DNA from: Acidimicrobiaceae bacterium | GTDB lineage: Bacteria; Actinomycetota; Acidimicrobiia; Acidimicrobiales; Ilumatobacteraceae | Direction: 5' to 3' | DNA length: 64,000 bases | Assembly: GCA_020637295.1 (NCBI GenBank) | Contig: JACJWF010000004.1 | Location: 200,995 to 264,994, forward strand | Shown: positions 39,874 through 47,687 of the stretch, one piece after another | Numbering within the stretch: position 1 is the stretch's first letter | Layout of the letters: the number at the start of each line of letters is the position of its first letter | Made by a program: the position numbers and the translations under genes | Notes under the pieces: model-generated | The model's database searches: none | The model's input: only the letters and a program-made list of their open reading frames with translations | Told to the model about the DNA's origin: nothing

Positions 39874-40881
39874 CTACAGGTAGTAGCCGGTGATGTCGAT
39901 GATGAAGTTCGCCGACGTGGCCGTGCCGCCCGCCACCACCGTGAGCTGGCGCGACGTGTTCAGTGAGCTGAGCGTGCCGTTGGCCACGATCTGGTTCGAC
40001 GCGAACCAGTTGATGCTGGAGGCGTTGACGGCGCTGTTGCCGCCGGGGTTCACCGCGAGGTATCCGTTGGAGCCCACCGTGTTGACCACGGTGAGGTTGA
40101 ACGTCACGGCGCGAGCGTTGGCCGGCACGAAGTTGTTCTCCACCACGGCGCCACCGCTGGGGTTGATCCGGTTGGCCACCGAGATGGTGCGGTTGAATCC
40201 GGTGGACAGGGGACCGGCGCCACCCTGCGCCGGGCGCGAGTCGTAGACGCGCCCAGGGGTGACGGCGTGGAAACCACCCGACACCCCGGCACCGGTGATC
40301 TTGCGCCACCGCGTGGAGCCGGAGCCGTCGACGCAGAACCACAGGTCGCCGCTGTTGACCTTGAACTGGCCTTCCGAACCCGAGTTCTGCGTGGGGGCAC
40401 CGGAGCCGCTGTTGTCGGTGAGCTTCAGCGGCACCGGGCCGTCGAGCTTGGCGCCGATGCCGGACTTGCTGGCGCCCCACAGGCCGATGTTGAAGCCGCC
40501 GGTCTTCGTGCTGTCGGCGTAGGCCGAGATGCACGAGAGGCCGGCGTTGATGTTGTTGAGGCTGGAGTCGTTGGTGACGGTGAACGCGCCGGCCACCCGG
40601 CCCGTGTCGTAGCTCCAGCTCGATGAGGGAATCAACCATGTGGGCGTCTGCGCGGTCTGGCTGTCGTTGCCGATGACGAGGTTGTTGCCGTCGGAGGCAG
40701 CGGCGGGGCGGGCGAAGGCCAGGCCGCCCACGGCGGCGCCGGCAGCGGCAGCACCGATGCCGCGGAGCATGTTGCGGCGGTTGACCGGCTCGTCCGGGCG
40801 GGCCTCCAGCTCGTCCAAGCGAGCCTGCATGCGGTGCAGTTCAGCCTTCAGCGTTGCGATCTCGTTGTGGTCCACGGACAT
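39874..40881 (-). CDS. Tat-exported surface protein with C-terminal beta domain
   Basis: The 335-residue protein starts with a heptad-like stretch (IATLKAELHRMQARLDELEA, residues 7-26), then a Tat signal (NRRNMLRGIGAAAAGAAVGG) ending FARPAAA. After it comes a Ser/Gly/Asn-rich domain with an FCVDGSGSTRWRKI segment, and a C-terminal beta domain (VYDSRP, AVTFNLTVVNTVGSNGYLAVNPGG, NFIIDITGYYL). The last domain recurs in actinobacterial exported proteins. Adhesion or envelope structure is a guess. Coiled coil before the Tat signal is unusual. Confidence 0.8.
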   Translation of the reverse strand: MSVDHNEIATLKAELHRMQARLDELEARPDEPVNRRNMLRGIGAAAAGAAVGGLAFARPAAASDGNNLVIGNDSQTAQTPTWLIPSSSWSYDTGRVAGAFTVTNDSSLNNINAGLSCISAYADSTKTGGFNIGLWGASKSGIGAKLDGPVPLKLTDNSGSGAPTQNSGSEGQFKVNSGDLWFCVDGSGSTRWRKITGAGVSGGFHAVTPGRVYDSRPAQGGAGPLSTGFNRTISVANRINPSGGAVVENNFVPANARAVTFNLTVVNTVGSNGYLAVNPGGNSAVNASSINWFASNQIVANGTLSSLNTSRQLTVVAGGTATSANFIIDITGYYL

Positions 40882-40953
40882 CTCCCTTGTCGTGCAGGCG
40901 GGGCTCGTCCCCGTCGCCGTGTGGTTGCCCAGCACCTTAGACGGGCTGAACGC

Positions 40954-41514
40954 TCAGGTGAAGCGCGCGCGCAGCGTGTTGAACCGGCGACGCAGCGGGC
41001 TGGCCAGCCAGTGCTCGCGTTCGATCCCGATGACGTGGACGTCGGTGAGCGCGCCGCCCACCACCATCCGCTCGCGCAGCACGCCCAACCTCACGGCCTC
41101 GCCGCGGCGCAGACCGGACTCGAAGGCGTGCACGTTGTGCTCGAAGGAATGGGCGTAGAGCCAGCGGATCGGCCAGTTGCCGAACGCCCACTCGCAGAAC
41201 GCCATCAACCCCTCCATCACCAGGCCGCTGCCCCGGTGTTCCGGCCCGGAGTAGAGGGAGAACCAGCCGTGGCCGGCGCGCAGGTCCACATCGTGCAGTT
41301 GCAGGTAGCCAACCACCGTGCCGCTCTCCCGGCCCTCCACCACCATGATCTGCTGGGTCTGGCGCCACAGCGCCGGCTCGTACTCCTGGAGCGGCGGCAG
41401 GTCGCCCCGGTAACGCCACGTCATCGCGGTGGACGGATCCGACTCGATCTCGTAGAGCCGCAGGTAGTCGTCCGGCTGCACCGGCCGGAACACGATGCGT
41501 GACGTGGTGATCAT
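40954..41514 (-). CDS. GNAT-family N-acetyltransferase (RimJ-like)
   Basis: The 186-residue protein shows IVFRPVQPDDYLRLYEIE at the start, VVGYLQLHDVDLRAGHGWFSLYSGPEHRGSGLVMEGLMAF (acetyl-CoA site with HRGSG), and a C-terminal LGVLRERMVVGGALTDVHVIGIEREHW that resembles RimJ/RimL-type enzymes. Likely substrate is a protein N-terminus or small amine, unproven. The ATG overlaps the stop of the other acetyltransferase (ATGA). It is the last gene of the ferritin-like operon. Confidence 0.87.
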   Translation of the reverse strand: MITTSRIVFRPVQPDDYLRLYEIESDPSTAMTWRYRGDLPPLQEYEPALWRQTQQIMVVEGRESGTVVGYLQLHDVDLRAGHGWFSLYSGPEHRGSGLVMEGLMAFCEWAFGNWPIRWLYAHSFEHNVHAFESGLRRGEAVRLGVLRERMVVGGALTDVHVIGIEREHWLASPLRRRFNTLRARFT

Positions 41515-42044
41515 CGCCGCAGGCCCTCTCTCCACTCCTGGAACCGCTCGGCGGTGAGCACGGCGATCGTGCGGTCCTCGTAGTGACCGTCGATCTGCGT
41601 GAAGTCCGGGTAGCGCACCTCGATCTCGAACAGATCGGCGAGGTCACCCAGCAGGTCAGGATCGCCGCTGAACCGCTCCACGTACAGGCGCCGGATGGCG
41701 GCGCCGTCGAACGCGGCCACCAGCAGGTCCGGCGCGTAGCGGCGGGCCAGCGCCTGGGCGGCGGGGTCGGGGAGGGAGAAGAACTCCAGTGTGGCGGTGC
41801 CCGAGGCGCCGGCGTCGGCCAGCATGGCGCAGGCGACGGGTTGCTGACCCTCGTCGAAGACGATCACCCCGGCGGCGACACCCGAAGCGGTCTCCAGCAG
41901 GTGGCTGGGCTCCAGGCCGTCGCGGCTGAACCGCCACCACCGCGGGTCCACGTCGGCCACGAGCCGGTAGACGAACGGGATGTCGGTGGCGGCGATGAGG
42001 CGCCATCCGCTGGACGGCGCGACGGGTGCAGGCTGATCACTCAG
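41511..42044 (-). CDS. GNAT-like acetyltransferase (CTG start proposed)
   Basis: The product reads PSSGWRLIAATDIPFVYRLVADVDPRWW, then GVIVFDEGQQPVACAMLADAG, ATLEFFSLPD and DGHYEDRTIAVLTAERFQEW, a GNAT-like fold by pattern. No ATG, GTG or TTG opens the frame near the N-terminus. A CTG at 42042-42044 overlaps the stop of the upstream gene (CTGA), giving 177 residues. A later GTG would lose the first strand. The start is inferred from this overlap, the same device as at 31519-31522. Confidence 0.75.
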   Translation of the reverse strand: MSDQPAPVAPSSGWRLIAATDIPFVYRLVADVDPRWWRFSRDGLEPSHLLETASGVAAGVIVFDEGQQPVACAMLADAGASGTATLEFFSLPDPAAQALARRYAPDLLVAAFDGAAIRRLYVERFSGDPDLLGDLADLFEIEVRYPDFTQIDGHYEDRTIAVLTAERFQEWREGLRR

Positions 42045-42592
42045 GGCGCGTCGACCACCATGGACTCGCCGGATGTCAGCGACTGCAACTCTCCCCAGGT
42101 GAGCGCGTCGGCGGCCCATACCCGCTCGAAGCGGGTGTCCACCTGATCGGTGAACCCGAACCGGTTGCGGAAGTTGTACCGGAACCGTTGCTGGTTGACG
42201 GTGAGGCCGAGGCGGGCCATCCGCCCGGCGCAGTAGGTGTCCCACGCGGCGGCCTGCTGGAGGGTGAGGTCGTCGTCCGTCGGGGCCTCGCCGAAGCCGC
42301 CCTCCAGCCGGTCGCGGGCCTTCAGCAGGCAGCGGGCCAGGCTGGCGGCGGTGGCCGTCTCGCTCTGGTGGCGGGGGCGCTTGGTGTCCTCGAACGCCCC
42401 GCTCTCCACGTGCAGCACGATGGTGTCGCCGAGGTCGATGCGCACCCGCGACAGCGGCGTGGTCTCGTCGATCTCCACCTGCACCGGCCGGTCGATGCCC
42501 GTGAGGCGGGCGACGTCGTCGGCGATGCGGGCGGTCTGCGCCGCGTCGAAGTGGACGAAGCGGAACTCCTCCGGGGTGACGGTGACGGTCAT
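42041..42592 (-). CDS. Unknown protein of the UbiB/ferritin-like operon
   Basis: The 183-residue product is not a family I recognise. It begins TVTVTPEEFRFVHFDAAQ, has an alpha/beta pattern with RIADDVARLTGIDRPVQVEID and TIVLHVESGAFEDTK. A helical C-terminal half includes DRLEGGFGEAP, QQAAAWDTYCAGRMARLGL and RFRYNFRNRFGF. No membrane segment or signal peptide is present, so it is cytoplasmic. Its ATG overlaps the stop of the di-iron protein gene (ATGA), which argues for a shared role. Confidence 0.75.
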   Translation of the reverse strand: MTVTVTPEEFRFVHFDAAQTARIADDVARLTGIDRPVQVEIDETTPLSRVRIDLGDTIVLHVESGAFEDTKRPRHQSETATAASLARCLLKARDRLEGGFGEAPTDDDLTLQQAAAWDTYCAGRMARLGLTVNQQRFRYNFRNRFGFTDQVDTRFERVWAADALTWGELQSLTSGESMVVDAP

Positions 42593-43428
42593 GCCGGGTC
42601 GGCGGTGGTGTCGCCGGCCAGGGCCGCCGCAGCGAAGGCCTTGCGCTCCTCGAGGGCCTTGAGGCTCATCTCGGCGATGTCCTCCACCTCGGTGTCGGTG
42701 AAGCCGGCCAACTCGCGGAAGCGGCGGGCGAGGCCGATCGGTGACTCCTTGGAGTCGCTGCGGGTGCCGCCGAAGCTGAACAGTTTGTCCACCACCTGCT
42801 GGAACTCCAGCGCCTTCTTGCGCCGCTCGGCGTCGTTCTCCGTGATCCGCCGCAGCCAGTCGCTGCCCATCTTCACGTGGGTGACCTCGTCGGCCAGCAT
42901 CCAGTCCTCGCAGAACTCGAGGAACGGGTCGCCGGCCAGGTCGCCGAACTCCTTCATCGTGGTGAACACGTCGATGGCCAGGCCCTCGAGCGCCCGGTTG
43001 ACGCCGGCCAGGCGCAGCACCGGGTCGTTGCTGCAGGCGGCCTCGAAGAGCACGGTGTTCTCGGCGAACTGGCCGATCTCGGTGCCCATCCAGTCGCTGA
43101 GCTTGACGCTGATCTCCACATGGCGGGCTTCGTCCCACGCCTGGCGGGCCATGTCCAGCTTCAGCGCGAACGGAGCCTCGGTGCCGGTCTCGAAGTCCCA
43201 GCACGTGCGGCCGGCGCCTTCCAGCGCCTGGATCTCGCCCACGAAGATGCCGTGCATCAGGCCGCGGGCGCGGTCGCTGGCGTCGGCCCGGTCGGGGGTG
43301 AGCCGGTTGGTCTTGTTGCGGCTTTCGGCGTTGAGCACGGTGCGTGGATCGGCCTGCGCCTGGCGCATGGTGATCTGCTCGAACCGCTGGTCGCGGGCGA
43401 GCTCCTCGACGGGGAAGAACTTGCGCAT
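42589..43428 (-). CDS. Ferritin-like di-iron protein
   Basis: The 279-residue helical protein carries a complete ferritin-like di-iron ligand set: Glu in GEIQALEGAG, ExxH in WDEARHVEI, Glu in VNRALEGLAID, and ExxH in ADEVTHVKMG. The spacing of about 30 residues within each helix pair fits a four-helix bundle. Such proteins oxidise, hydroxylate or store, and family membership (for example DUF455-like) is uncertain. The ATG overlaps the upstream stop (TAATG). A poor site remains, so coupling likely drives expression. Confidence 0.8.
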   Translation of the reverse strand: MRKFFPVEELARDQRFEQITMRQAQADPRTVLNAESRNKTNRLTPDRADASDRARGLMHGIFVGEIQALEGAGRTCWDFETGTEAPFALKLDMARQAWDEARHVEISVKLSDWMGTEIGQFAENTVLFEAACSNDPVLRLAGVNRALEGLAIDVFTTMKEFGDLAGDPFLEFCEDWMLADEVTHVKMGSDWLRRITENDAERRKKALEFQQVVDKLFSFGGTRSDSKESPIGLARRFRELAGFTDTEVEDIAEMSLKALEERKAFAAAALAGDTTADPA

Positions 43429-44063
43429 TACTCCATACCTCCAATGGTGCCCGGGCCGGCGATGCCGCCGGCTTCGAGCATCAGGGTTTCCAGGCGGGCC
43501 TGGTGGGCGGCCGCCCGCTGGACCTCCTCGGGCGTGTCGAGGAGGGACTGGATGAGCATCTCGCCGTCCGTCCAGTCGGCCACTTCGTCCTGCAGGGCGA
43601 AGTTGAGCGAACGGATGGTGGGTGCGTCGGTGATCTCGCTGGTGTTGTTGCGATGGAACGTGTATGCCGCGATGAAGTGGGGGATGAACACCCGGTACAC
43701 GCCGACCAGCTTCTCGATCGTCTGCTCCGGCGCCTCCGGCTCGGTCATGGCCTCCACGAAGCGGACCATCGCGTCGTTCGGCGGCACGGTGAGCCGGTCC
43801 GGGTTCATCTCCCGCAGTTCGGGCAGGCGCTTGTGCCACAGCTCGGCGTGCCAGGCGTGGTGGTAGCAGTGGGTGCCCAGGCGCATCTTCACGTCCAGCT
43901 CCGGCACGGTGGCCACCCAGCCGCCGAGCGCCTCGAACAGCTTCATCTCGGCCCACTTGTAGTGGCCGACGCGCCGCGCGGTCTCCTCCACGTCGAACAG
44001 GCCCGGCAGCTGACGCCGGTCCCACGGCGCGAACGGCGCCCTCGGCTTGAACGGATCGGCCAC
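43428..44063 (-). CDS. Ferritin-like superfamily protein, partial metal site
   Basis: The 211-residue helical protein precedes and overlaps the di-iron protein gene. It has Glu in WAEMKLFEALGGWV, ExxH in HAELWHKRL, and a late ExxD (DEVADWTDGE) where ExxH would be expected. It therefore looks like a ferritin-fold partner with an altered or lost site. Pairing of a full and a degenerate di-iron subunit suggests a heteromeric enzyme. It starts with GTG 44061-44063 with GGGGGAAC upstream. Confidence 0.7.
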   Translation of the reverse strand: MADPFKPRAPFAPWDRRQLPGLFDVEETARRVGHYKWAEMKLFEALGGWVATVPELDVKMRLGTHCYHHAWHAELWHKRLPELREMNPDRLTVPPNDAMVRFVEAMTEPEAPEQTIEKLVGVYRVFIPHFIAAYTFHRNNTSEITDAPTIRSLNFALQDEVADWTDGEMLIQSLLDTPEEVQRAAAHQARLETLMLEAGGIAGPGTIGGME

Positions 44064-44098
44064 GAGTTCCCCCTCTACGGACACGAGTGCGGTCGATG

Positions 44099-45457
44099 CT
44101 ACCCGACGCGCCAGCGGTGCTCCTGCTCGCCGAGGTCGGACGCCGGGGGAGCGTCGTGGAGGTACTCCAGCAGCATCGCCCGCCATGGCGCACGGACTTC
44201 CAGCTTGCCGAGGATCGCGCTCACGCCCCACACCACCCGGTCGAGGATGACGAAGCTGGCCGGCATGTTGAGCCGTTCGATGACCTCGGCGTGCGGGCCC
44301 TTGACGTCGATGATCGTCGCCATGGCGTCCTTGACGAACGATCGGGTGAACGTGAACTCGTCGGTGAGATAGGGAACGTAGGGTGCGCTGACGTAGTCGA
44401 ACACCCGCTGCGGAGCCAGGCCGTGCCCTGCGTGCAGGAAGCCGACGTGCTCCATCGCAGCCACCAGGCGCTCCGGGTCGCGGTGGACCACGATGGCCTC
44501 CAGGCTGGGCAGCAGCTCCTGCCACTCGCCCGCCGACCACCGCTTCACCAGGCCGAAGTCGAGGAAGGTGACCTCGCCGTCGGCGGTGAACCGGTAGTTG
44601 CCCGGGTGGGGGTCGCCGTTGAACGCGCCGTGGAGGTGGACGGCGTGCTGGGCGAACCGCCAGATGCTCTCGCCGGCGCGGCGCTTCGCCGCGGGGGTCG
44701 CGGCCGCCTGGAACTCGGCGAAGCCGATGCCCTCCACCCATTCGGTGGTGAGCACGCGGTGAGCGCTGTGCGCGGTGTCCACCACCGGGATGTGCACGAA
44801 CGGATGACCGGCGAAGGCGGTGGCGAACTCGCGCAGGTTGGCGGCCTCCAACCGGTAGTCCAGCTCGTCGCCCATGCGGGCCCGCAGCTCGTCCACGAGG
44901 GCCTTGGTGTCCAGGCCCTTCAGGGCGAACGCGCCAACCAGCCGGTACAGCCCCTCGGCGTTGGCGAGGTCGGCCTCGATCGCGTCACCCACGCCGGGGT
45001 ACTGCACCTTCACGGCAACTCGGCGGCCGTCGCGGGTGACGGCACGGTGCACCTGGCCCACGCTGGCGGCGGCCACGGGCGTACGTTCCCAGTCCAGGAA
45101 CACCTTCTCCGGTGGGGCACCCAGTTCCTGGCGGACCACGGCCTCGGCCGCCTCCGGCGCCATGGGCGGGGCGTCGGCCTGCAGTGCGGAGAGCGCCCGC
45201 TGGGCGTCGTCCGGCAGGGCCTCCATGATGAAGCTCAGCAGCTGCCCGAACTTCATCAACGCGCCCTTCATGTTGCCCAACTCGCGGGCGACGTCCTCCG
45301 AGGTGCGCAGGGCGAACGACTGGTCCAGCTCGGCCTTGCGCTCGTGGCCGCGGGTGGCCAGGCGGCGGGCACGATGCCACACGTAGCGCACGCCGTTGCG
45401 GGCGGTGAGCCGCCACACCCGGGCGGTGCGGGTGAGCCGGACGAACCGCCGGTTCAC
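44099..45457 (-). CDS. UbiB/ABC1/AarF-family atypical kinase-like protein
   Basis: The 452-residue protein has the family-defining KxGQ motif (MKFGQLLSF, about residue 67), the Ala-rich loop AAASVGQVHRA, the lysine strand RVAVKVQYPG, GDPHPGNY and the metal-binding LDFGLVKRW. UbiB/COQ8 proteins bind ATP and support quinone biosynthesis or lipid handling; in actinobacteria many paralogues have unknown tasks. It ends 35 bp before the ferritin-like gene on the same strand, an arrangement that invites comparison with COQ8 and the di-iron hydroxylase COQ7. It starts with GTG 45455-45457. Confidence 0.93.
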   Translation of the reverse strand: MNRRFVRLTRTARVWRLTARNGVRYVWHRARRLATRGHERKAELDQSFALRTSEDVARELGNMKGALMKFGQLLSFIMEALPDDAQRALSALQADAPPMAPEAAEAVVRQELGAPPEKVFLDWERTPVAAASVGQVHRAVTRDGRRVAVKVQYPGVGDAIEADLANAEGLYRLVGAFALKGLDTKALVDELRARMGDELDYRLEAANLREFATAFAGHPFVHIPVVDTAHSAHRVLTTEWVEGIGFAEFQAAATPAAKRRAGESIWRFAQHAVHLHGAFNGDPHPGNYRFTADGEVTFLDFGLVKRWSAGEWQELLPSLEAIVVHRDPERLVAAMEHVGFLHAGHGLAPQRVFDYVSAPYVPYLTDEFTFTRSFVKDAMATIIDVKGPHAEVIERLNMPASFVILDRVVWGVSAILGKLEVRAPWRAMLLEYLHDAPPASDLGEQEHRWRVG

Positions 45458-45461
45458 CCGG

Positions 45462-45662
45462 TCACTCCGGGGCGCGGCGGGCGGTGGGGTGGTCGGCCAG
45501 GTGGCTGTCGGGGATCGGCGCGCCGGTGACTTCGTCGGTCCAGTACGTGCCGGCATCAAGGCGGGCCAACGCGGCCTCCACGCCCGCCAGGTCGCGCTCG
45601 ATGCGGTCCAGGTCCGGGGCGGGGGAGGCGGTGTCCGCGGATTGGGTGGCCGGGTCGCTCAT
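45462..45662 (-). CDS. TraR/DksA-like small protein without zinc-finger cysteines
   Basis: The 66-residue product has DLDRIERDLAGVEAALARLD and GTYWTDEVTGAPIPDSHL, which align with the C-terminal part of DksA/TraR proteins (usual form: YGxCxxCGxPI). Both cysteines of the CxxC are replaced (Asp and Thr), and the second pair is also missing, so no zinc site can form. It is a short degenerate relative or a family that lost zinc. It sits 4 bp before the UbiB-like gene on the same strand. TAGCCT lies 8 nt before its ATG. Confidence 0.7.
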   Translation of the reverse strand: MSDPATQSADTASPAPDLDRIERDLAGVEAALARLDAGTYWTDEVTGAPIPDSHLADHPTARRAPE

Positions 45663-45738
45663 CGGCGGCCAGGCTAGCGACAGATGACGGTCCGGTGAAC
45701 GGGACCAACGTCCGTGTGCGGGCCGGAACCTCGTGTCG

Positions 45739-45744
45739 TAGGGT
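45739..45744 (+). promoter_or_regulatory. Leaderless -10 hexamer of the sugar ABC operon
   Basis: TAGGGT lies 6 nt before the GTG at 45751; no Shine-Dalgarno sequence is visible. Confidence 0.45.
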
Positions 45745-45750
45745 TCGGTC

Positions 45751-46794
45751 GTGGCGCAGGTCCGGCTGGAACACATCACCAAGGTCTTCGGCGACGGAGC
45801 GGAGGCCGCCACGGCGGTCGACGACGTGTCGCTGGAGATCCCCGACCACGAGTTCATGATCCTGCTCGGGCCGTCCGGGTGCGGCAAGAGCACCCTGCTG
45901 CGCATGGTGGCCGGCCTGGAGGACCCCACCGAGGGCGACGTGTTCATCGACGACGTGAGGGTCAACGATGTGGAGCCGAAGCTGCGCGACGTGGCGATGG
46001 TGTTCCAGTCCTACGCCCTGTACCCGCACAAGACGGTGGCCCGGAACATCGAGTTCCCGCTGAAGGTGCGGGGCATCGGCAAGGCCGAGCGGGCGGCCGA
46101 GGCACAGCGGGCCGCCGAGGTGCTGGGCCTCGGCCCGTACCTCGGGCGCAAGCCGGGCCAGCTCAGTGGCGGCCAGCGCCAGCGGGTTGCCCTCGCCCGG
46201 GCGATCGTGCGCCGGCCCGCCGTGTTTCTGATGGACGAGCCGCTCAGCAACCTGGACGCCAAGCTGCGTGGCGACACCCGGGCCGAACTGGTGGACCTCC
46301 ACCGCCGCCTGGACAGCACGTTCCTCTACGTCACCCACGACCAGGTGGAGGCGATGACGATGGGCACCCGCGTCGCCGTCATCAACCAGGGCCGTCTGGA
46401 GCAGGTGGGTGCCCCGCAGGAGGTCTACGACCGGCCGGCGTCGGTGTTCGTCGCCCAGTTCATCGGCACCCCGCCGATGAACATCATCCCCGGCGGCCTG
46501 CTGGGCGACGGGTCCGTGCGGCTCGGCGTACGGCCGGAGCACCTGCGGCTGGACACCGGCGATGGTGCCACCGGCGCGGGCGGTGGCCGGGTGCAGGCCA
46601 CTGTGCGGCAGGTGGAGCACCTCGGTCACGAGGTGCTGGTGCTGGCCCACGGCAACGGCGACGACGGGCTGGCCCTCACCGCCCGCCTGCCGCCGGAGCC
46701 TGGCCTGCCGGGTGCCGGCGACGTCGTGGAGTTCGCCTTCGCCGACCGGCACGTGCACCGCTTCGACGCGGCCAGCGGGGAGCGCCTGCCGTGA
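45751..46794 (+). CDS. ugpC: Sugar ABC transporter ATP-binding protein (UgpC/MsmK type)
   Basis: The 347-residue ATPase has Walker A GPSGCGKST, Q-loop MVFQSYALYPHKTV, signature LSGGQRQR, Walker B VFLMDEPLSNLD and the H-loop VTHDQVEAM. A C-terminal TOBE-like regulatory domain starts near residue 240 (LGVRPEHL). These features define the UgpC/MsmK/MalK group that serves carbohydrate or glycerol-3-phosphate importers. Start codon GTG 45751. The stop overlaps the GTG of the next gene. The symbol refers to family type, not proven substrate. Confidence 0.92.
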   Translation: MAQVRLEHITKVFGDGAEAATAVDDVSLEIPDHEFMILLGPSGCGKSTLLRMVAGLEDPTEGDVFIDDVRVNDVEPKLRDVAMVFQSYALYPHKTVARNIEFPLKVRGIGKAERAAEAQRAAEVLGLGPYLGRKPGQLSGGQRQRVALARAIVRRPAVFLMDEPLSNLDAKLRGDTRAELVDLHRRLDSTFLYVTHDQVEAMTMGTRVAVINQGRLEQVGAPQEVYDRPASVFVAQFIGTPPMNIIPGGLLGDGSVRLGVRPEHLRLDTGDGATGAGGGRVQATVRQVEHLGHEVLVLAHGNGDDGLALTARLPPEPGLPGAGDVVEFAFADRHVHRFDAASGERLP

Positions 46795-47687
46795 AGCGCC
46801 GCCTGCGCGACGTGCCGCCGGCGCTCGCCATGCTGGTGCCGTCCATGGCGTTGCTCGCGGTGTGGACCGTGTACCCGCTGGTGATGGCGTTCATCAACGG
46901 CACGAAGAGCTGCGATTCCACCGGCCGGCGGTGCAACGACGTCGGCTGGCAGCAGTTCAGCAATGTGTGGCAGAGCAGGGAGTTCCAGCACGCGCTCGGC
47001 GTGTCGCTGAAGCTGGCAGCGATGACCGTGCCCGCCGGGCTGATCCTCGGCGTCGGCCTGGCGGTCCTCGCGGACAAGCACCTGCGGGGCATCGGCTTCT
47101 TCCGCACCGCGTTCAGCAGCACCGTCGCCACCAGCGTCGCAGTGGCCAGCCTGGTGTGGTTCGTGCTGCTGCAGCCGGAGATCGGTGTGCTCAGCGACCT
47201 GTTCCACGAATGGATCCCGTCGCTGAAGCAGCCCGGCCTGCTGCGCGACCCGGGCACCGCGCTGCCGGCAGTGGCGCTCAGCAGCGTGTGGGCAGGGCTG
47301 GGCTTCACGTTCATCGTCATCACTGCCGGCCTGCAGGGCATCCCCCGCGACCTCTACGAGAGTGCGTACGTGGACGGGGCGGGCAGTTGGCGGCGGTTCA
47401 CCAACGTCACCCTGCCGATGCTGTCGCCGTCGATCCTGTTCATCACGGTGGTCCTGACCACCCGTGCCCTGCAGACCTACGCCGAGGTCAGTCTGCTCAC
47501 CGGCGGTGGCCCCAACCCGGAGAAGAGCACCACCACCATCCCGTACCTCATCTACGGGCGCAACTCGGTGATCCAGAACAACCTCGGGCTGAAGTCGGCG
47601 GCGGCCGTGCTGCTCTTCGTCATCAGCCTGGTCTTCGCCATCGTCCAGTTCCGTGGCTTCGAGAAGCGGGTGCAGTATGCGCGCTGA
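46791..47687 (+). CDS. ugpA: Sugar ABC transporter permease (UgpA type)
   Basis: The 298-residue inner-membrane subunit has six hydrophobic segments. The EAA loop reads LYESAYVDGAGSWRRFTNVTLPML (core GAGSWRRFTNVTLP), conserved in binding-protein-dependent permeases. The periplasmic insertion TKSCDSTGRRCND has a Cys pair. The GTG start (46791) overlaps the ATPase stop (GTGA). Its stop overlaps the next gene by 11 bp. With UgpE and UgpB it forms one importer. Confidence 0.92.
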   Translation: MKRRLRDVPPALAMLVPSMALLAVWTVYPLVMAFINGTKSCDSTGRRCNDVGWQQFSNVWQSREFQHALGVSLKLAAMTVPAGLILGVGLAVLADKHLRGIGFFRTAFSSTVATSVAVASLVWFVLLQPEIGVLSDLFHEWIPSLKQPGLLRDPGTALPAVALSSVWAGLGFTFIVITAGLQGIPRDLYESAYVDGAGSWRRFTNVTLPMLSPSILFITVVLTTRALQTYAEVSLLTGGGPNPEKSTTTIPYLIYGRNSVIQNNLGLKSAAAVLLFVISLVFAIVQFRGFEKRVQYAR

